From assembly GCA_041494445.1 (NCBI GenBank), contig JBGQAU010000117.1, forward strand, positions 1 to 6,552: a DNA stretch of 6,552 nucleotides, given 5' to 3'. The stretch comes from JAIQFR01 sp041494445. GTDB lineage: Bacteria > Acidobacteriota > Polarisedimenticolia > Polarisedimenticolales > JAIQFR01. A program made the translations under genes and the position numbers. Of this stretch, positions 4,170-6,552 are shown piece after piece. Positions within the stretch are counted from its first letter, which is position 1. Every line of letters begins with the position of its first letter. Below the pieces are notes generated by a model. It was not told the DNA's origin and ran no database searches. It worked only from the letters and a program-made list of their open reading frames with translations.

Positions 4170-4409
4170 TCAACCGCCGAAGCGCGTTTGCCACGCGGCG
4201 AGAAACGTCCGCCGGTGCTTGCGGACGAGGTGGAGCGCCTGCGTGAGCGCACGGCGGTCGAGGCCGTGGTTCTCTGCGACCGAGATCGCGGGCCGGAGCC
4301 AGAACTTCGCTTCCCCTCGAGGCGACTGGACGTGGACATGCGGGCGAGGCTCCTCCCTCGAGAAGAAGTAGAACCGAAGACTCCCAACTCGAAGAACCGT
4401 CGGGCTCAT
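4170..4409 (-). CDS. DUF4160-domain protein
   Basis: This 79-residue protein, ATG 4409 to TGA 4170, shows the full DUF4160 pattern. MSPTVLRVGSLRFYFFSREE is the first strand pair, PRPHVHV (about 21-27) is the conserved P-x-H-V-H-V motif, GEAKFWL (32-38) is the next strand, and the C-terminal helices are RRALTQALHLVRKHRRTFL and AAWQTRFGG. Length and end match the family. It is the first gene of a two-gene minus-strand unit with the DUF2442 protein, separated by a single base. No clear ribosome binding site precedes the ATG; a GTG two codons earlier is an alternative start. The family is frequently linked to DUF2442 and treated as a putative TA pair, but I do not claim which partner would be the toxin. 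Confidence 0.85.
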   Translation of the reverse strand: MSPTVLRVGSLRFYFFSREEPRPHVHVQSPRGEAKFWLRPAISVAENHGLDRRALTQALHLVRKHRRTFLAAWQTRFGG

Positions 4410-4630
4410 CGTCACGACGGCGCGGGACTCCGCGCGAAAGGATACGACGAAGAGTCGGAAACGACCATCGAGCCTTGTTGCGGGGAGGGAACACCCGTCG
4501 GTGAATCGGGCGTCAGTCCCGAGGGGGCCGTGCCCGCGCCGTGGTCCCGCTGGAACGATTCGCCCTTCCACAGCGTTGCGGTTCGGCAAGTTCCTACAAG
4601 CCGATCTCTTGACGATGGCCGGCGCATTGA
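4410..4630. other. Non-coding stretch between the divergent DUF4160 and HEPN-like genes
   Basis: Reading frames exist on both strands but none has the third-position G/C bias or recognisable motifs of the real genes nearby, and local composition is less GC-rich. It should contain the DUF4160 promoter, but I found no convincing -35/-10 pair. It also marks where the 5' half of the HEPN-like gene is missing. Confidence 0.5.
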
Positions 4631-4882
4631 GACCGCAAGGTCGTCAATGACAGTTACACCCACGACGTGGTCCAGCTCCTGGGCATTTCCGGCCTCCGTG
4701 ACGGCTTACTGGCCGAGACGGCGTCGAATGTCGAGTTCGCGGAAAACTGGCGAACCGTGATGGACTGGTCCGAGGAAGCGCGGTACCATGCGCTCATCAC
4801 CGCCGCGCGCGCGAGGAGTCTGTATCGAGCGTGCACGGCGCGACGAAACGGTCTGCTTCCCTGGCTGAGGGCAAGATGGTAA
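4631..4882 (+). pseudogene. HEPN-like protein, 5'-truncated
   Basis: The frame is open from 4631 after a TGA at 4628-4630 and encodes 83 residues. It contains YTHDVVQLLGISGL (about residues 9-22), then ENWRTVMDWSEEARY, then ARSLYRACTARRNGLLPWLR and a final ARW. The T-H-D-x-x-x-L-L, W-x-x-V-x-x-W-x-x-x-x-R-Y and terminal P-W-L-R-x-x-W elements are those I recognise from the C-terminal half of HEPN-type helical proteins. The usual N-terminal half, with a G-Y-A-V-E-x-x-x-K-A helix, is absent from all frames upstream. The only in-frame start is GTG 4667, which would drop the T-H-D motif. The last 7 nt overlap the start of the next gene (ATGGTAA), a typical sign of an operon pair. HEPN proteins are often RNase toxins in abortive infection and TA systems; this copy is probably dead or a domain remnant. 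The HEPN call is moderate. Confidence 0.6.
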
Positions 4883-5265
4883 TTCAGCCTCTCACGCAGA
4901 CGATGATCTCCGTGGGAGAGGCCGTCCTTCGACGCCTCGACCGGACGGGGTTCAAGGCGACCGTGGCGCTGTGGCTCTACGAGCCGGAATCCGTCGGCTG
5001 GAGATTCGTGCTGGCGGCACCCGGTGTGCGCCGGCAGGGTCCCCGGTGGGCCTACGGCAAGATCCTGCGCGCCATTCGCTCGGTGGAAGCGTCGGGCGAG
5101 GTGTTCACGCTGGACAACCTCACCGCGAAGGAGAACACCGATCCGTTCATTCGAGCGCTCCGGAAGGCGGTCAAGACCAAGCCTGGAATCTCCGGGGTGC
5201 GGTACACGCGGAACGCCATCGACGGCCACTTCATCGAGGACGCGTACATCTACCGGGTCCGGTGA
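4876..5265 (+). CDS. Conserved-looking 129-residue partner of the HEPN-like gene, function unknown
   Basis: ATG 4876 is preceded by GAGGG (4866-4870) with 5 nt spacing and overlaps the stop of the HEPN-like frame by 7 nt, so I prefer it to the GTG at 4831. The protein looks like a mixed alpha/beta fold. It has an amphipathic first helix (TMISVGEAVLRRLDRTG), a strand pair with VALWLYEPES and WRFVLAAPGV, and a helix (WAYGKILRAIRSVE). A DNLTAKENTDPFIRALRKAV segment follows, and the strongly patterned end is GVRYTRNAIDGHFIEDAYIY. The final R-N-x-x-D-G-H-F-I-E-D-A-Y-I-Y block looks conserved and could hold functional residues (His, Glu, Asp). I know similar hypothetical proteins next to HEPN-like genes but no assigned activity. 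An antitoxin or neutralising role is inference from position only. Confidence 0.7.
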   Translation: MVIQPLTQTMISVGEAVLRRLDRTGFKATVALWLYEPESVGWRFVLAAPGVRRQGPRWAYGKILRAIRSVEASGEVFTLDNLTAKENTDPFIRALRKAVKTKPGISGVRYTRNAIDGHFIEDAYIYRVR

Positions 5266-5641
5266 GACGGCGCTTTCGGCGGCCCCGGGTTTCCTGACAA
5301 ACTCCCTCCTTCGGTCGAAAAGCGCGGAATACAGCTCGACCGGCACGACCTCCCATCTCGACAGCCCGTCCTCGAAGCCGGGGTCCGGCAGTACCTTCAC
5401 CGCGAACGCCGAGAGAGCGCCGGCGGTGATCGGGGGCGGCTCGCGGCTCGGCACCGCAGTCTCCGGGCCCGGGCCTCATCCCGGCGCCATAAAGCCGTTG
5501 CGATCCACTACCGCTGGACGTTCCTTCCCTGCAATCGTCGGCCCGCCCGCCGATTGACGGCCGGGGTGCGTAGACGGATGCTCCCTCGGGACCGAGCGGC
5601 CCCGGCCGCCGAGAACGATCGCCGTCAGGGACGATTCGACG
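5266..5641. other. 376-bp gap: weak minus-strand gene fragment, no complete gene
   Basis: The left part (about 5300-5475) holds a coding-like minus-strand frame described separately. The right part (about 5476-5641) shows no recognised motif and no good promoter. Only a weak AGGG (5627-5630), 11 nt before ATG 5642, could serve the BrnT start. No strong hairpin with a T run follows the gene ending at 5265. Confidence 0.45.
5300..5475 (-). pseudogene. Unrecognised minus-strand gene fragment
   Basis: On the minus strand the frame opens at 5475 after a stop at 5478-5476, with GTG 5454 as the only likely start. It reads SAFAVKVLPDPGFEDGLSRW, then EVVPVELYSALFDRRREFV. Nearly nine of ten codons end in G or C down to about 5310, as in the real genes here, whereas the continuation below 5300 lies antisense to the HEPN partner gene and has no sensible end. 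I infer a gene whose 3' part was lost when the present neighbour was joined to it. I do not recognise the family. A chance antisense frame in GC-rich DNA remains possible. Confidence 0.35.
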
Positions 5642-5911
5642 ATGCAGTTCGAATGGGATCGACGGAAGGCGCTGGCGAATCTCGAGAAGCACGGCCTCTC
5701 GTTCGACGAGGCCGTCACGGTCTTCTACGACCCGCTGGCCGCCACCTTCGATGACCCCGACCCCTCGGAGGGAGAGCGGCGGCGGGTTACCGTCGGATAC
5801 TCCGCGCTGGGCCATCTTCTGGTCGTATGCCATACTGAACGAGGCGAATGCGTGCGTCTGATCAGCGCGCGACCCGGCACCAGCCGCGAGAGGAAGCGTC
5901 ATGAAACCTAG
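5642..5911 (+). CDS. brnT: BrnT-family ribonuclease toxin
   Basis: This 89-residue protein has the full BrnT pattern. MQFEWDRRKALANLEKHGLS is the first strand and helix with the conserved W-D-x-x-K-x-x-x-N-x-x-K-H-G. FDEAVTVFYDPLAATFDDPD (about 21-40) follows, then GERRRVTVGYSALGHLLVV (about 44-62) and the terminal CVRLISARPGTSRER (about 69-83) with the R-L-I-S-A-R motif. BrnT adopts a RelE-like fold and stops growth by cutting RNA; BrnA neutralises it and represses the operon (known from Brucella). The gene looks complete and its last 11 nt overlap brnA, toxin first, which is the normal order for this family. No strong ribosome binding site is seen (AGGG 11 nt upstream), consistent with low toxin synthesis. 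The stop codon TAG lies inside the brnA start region. Confidence 0.93.
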   Translation: MQFEWDRRKALANLEKHGLSFDEAVTVFYDPLAATFDDPDPSEGERRRVTVGYSALGHLLVVCHTERGECVRLISARPGTSRERKRHET

Positions 5912-6151
5912 GAGCCGGTCCACGCCGGATCAGATGCGGCCCGAGTACGAATTCGACTACTCGTCCGCGGTTCGCGGAAACTACCACCGCCGCCTCGTCA
6001 AGGAAGGAGCGAACGTCGTGGTGCTCGAGCCGGACGTCGCGAAGGCCTTCCGAAGCTCCGCCGCGGTCAACGAAGCGTTGCGGTCCCTGCTGCAGGTTCT
6101 CGAGACAACGCAGCGTCTCACCGCGCGAGTGAGACGTCGGTCGCGCGCGCC
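5865..6151 (+). repeat. 287-bp direct repeat, right (native) copy
   Basis: It is the partner of 3050-3336, collinear with an offset of 2815 bp. Here the left edge is in frame inside a complete brnT and the right edge lies inside an uninterrupted brnA, so this copy is taken as the donor. The two copies are long and similar enough to recombine, which would delete or loop out the 2815-bp unit between them. Confidence 0.92.
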
Positions 6152-6197
6152 ACGCGCCTCGCGGGCGAAAGACGAGCGCGGCACGGCCCACCGCTGA
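5901..6197 (+). CDS. BrnA-like antitoxin of the BrnT module
   Basis: This 98-residue protein starts at ATG 5901 inside the end of brnT, with GAGAGGAAG just upstream. After a basic, proline-containing lead (KPRSRSTPDQ), the family core begins at MRPEYEFDYSSAVRGNYHRR. NVVVLEPDVAKAFRSSAAVN and EALRSLLQVLETT form a ribbon-helix-helix-like domain for DNA binding and dimerisation. The last 25 or so residues are Arg-rich. ATG 5934 is a possible internal start that would produce only the core. Position, overlap and the V-x-L-x-P-D-V-x-x-x-F...V-N-x-A-L-R-x-L-L pattern support a BrnA role, although this group differs from the classic Brucella BrnA and the symbol is withheld. It ends 15 bp before the convergent CBM9-like gene. 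Confidence 0.85.
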   Translation: MKPRSRSTPDQMRPEYEFDYSSAVRGNYHRRLVKEGANVVVLEPDVAKAFRSSAAVNEALRSLLQVLETTQRLTARVRRRSRAPRASRAKDERGTAHR

Positions 6198-6212
6198 ACG
6201 TGGGCGCGCGCC

Positions 6213-6552
6213 TCAGAACTTCCACTCTCCCATGTGCTCCGCCTCGTTCGGGTCGTCGAGAACGGCGGACCAGCAGGTCACTTCGCGGGCGGGCGTGTTG
6301 TCACGACAGAGGTTGACGCGCCGCGTCGAGCCGGCCGCCGGCCGCCCACCGATCGCCTCCCACGGGATCGCCACCTCGGCGGTCCACTCCTTCTCGCCGA
6401 CCTTGACCGCGCTGCGCCAGGCGGGAGCGCCGGCCGCGAGAGGCGGCGGGGCGGGGTCGGCGGAGGCGACGTCGCGCCGCACGTTGCCGGGGTTCAGGAC
6501 GAACGTAAGGCTCGGACGAGCCGCCGCGCCGAGGCCGATCGAGACCTCGATC
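6213..6552 (-). CDS. CBM9-like (DOMON-type) exported protein, C-terminal part (5' end outside window)
   Basis: The minus-strand frame stays open to the window edge, so GTG 6482 is internal and the gene starts beyond 6552. The visible 112 residues include IGLGAAARPSLTFVLNP, a strand-rich stretch, then WRSAVKVGEKEWTAEVAIPW and EAIGGRPAAGSTRRVNLCRD. The ending is TCWSAVLDDPNEAEHMGEWKF. The sequence W-x-A-E-V-A-I-P-W, then R-V-N-x-C-R-D, then W-S...H-x-G-x-x-x-F at the C-terminus is the ending of the CBM9_1 carbohydrate-binding family, found in secreted glycan-active or outer-membrane proteins. The cysteines in NLCRDN and VTCWS could pair. Substrate and catalytic domains, if any, lie outside. It converges with brnA and is unrelated to the island. 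Confidence 0.75.
   Translation of the reverse strand, partial: IEVSIGLGAAARPSLTFVLNPGNVRRDVASADPAPPPLAAGAPAWRSAVKVGEKEWTAEVAIPWEAIGGRPAAGSTRRVNLCRDNTPAREVTCWSAVLDDPNEAEHMGEWKF

Noticed and set aside
4654..5454. Full 266-codon minus-strand frame as one gene
   Set aside because: Most of it is antisense to the HEPN partner and the HEPN-like gene. Only the part above about 5300 looks like coding sequence and is listed as a fragment.
5231..5923. 230-codon minus-strand frame
   Set aside because: It is antisense to brnT in its first part and has an Arg/Gly-rich composition in the rest; no motif supports it.
896..6212. Integron cassette array (attC sites between small TA genes)
   Set aside because: Genes lie on both strands and I found no paired RYYYAAC/GTTRRRY sites with the usual imperfect palindrome; the single GTTGAGT at 3765 is not matched.
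1..6552. CRISPR array, rRNA or tRNA genes, insertion sequence
   Set aside because: No regularly spaced short repeats, no tRNA-like cloverleaf or rRNA-like stretch, and no transposase-like frame or terminal inverted repeats were seen on either strand.

Overview
The window is a GC-rich bacterial segment, roughly two-thirds G+C with strong G/C preference at third codon positions. I see no rRNA, tRNA, CRISPR array, transposase or integrase. The left end holds the C-terminal part of a MopE-type, cysteine-rich extracellular repeat protein with a closing domain of a style I associate with Acidobacteriota (for example Thermoanaerobaculia-like lineages). That assignment rests on protein style only and is tentative. 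The right end holds the C-terminal part of a CBM9-like secreted protein on the minus strand.

Between these two partial genes, about 1.0-6.2 kb, lies a dense island of small stress or toxin-antitoxin (TA) type genes. From left to right: an intact Phd/YefM-ParE pair (1021-1622) with a GTAC-repeat operator candidate; a relic of a DUF2283-like gene (about 1648-1691); a stand-alone protein with a C-terminal helix-turn-helix (1840-2343); a VapB-like antitoxin (2513-2737) with only a possible VapC stub; a DUF2283-like gene (2764-3033); an orphan BrnA-like antitoxin (3086-3367) preceded by the last codons of a lost brnT; on the minus strand a Phd-like antitoxin (3375-3641) whose RelE-like toxin is cut to about a dozen codons; a fragment of an AAA_14/DUF4143-type ATPase (about 3799-3918, minus); a DUF4160-DUF2442 pair (3896-4409, minus); a 5'-truncated HEPN-like gene joined by a 7-nt overlap to an intact 129-residue partner (4631-5265); a probable unrecognised gene fragment (about 5300-5475, minus); and an intact BrnT-BrnA pair (5642-6197).

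The strongest structural observation is a 287-bp direct repeat (3050-3336 and 5865-6151, 10 mismatches by eye, no gaps). It carries the 3' end of brnT plus almost all of brnA. The left copy's 3' edge lies exactly where the minus-strand relE reading frame breaks, so the duplicated antitoxin segment appears to have landed in and destroyed a RelE toxin gene. Taken together, antitoxins or partner proteins are mostly whole while toxins are mostly missing, truncated or frameshifted. I read the region as a TA island in decay, built by repeated small insertions and losses. The HEPN-like/129-residue partner couple and the HTH protein are the parts most likely to represent little-described biology.
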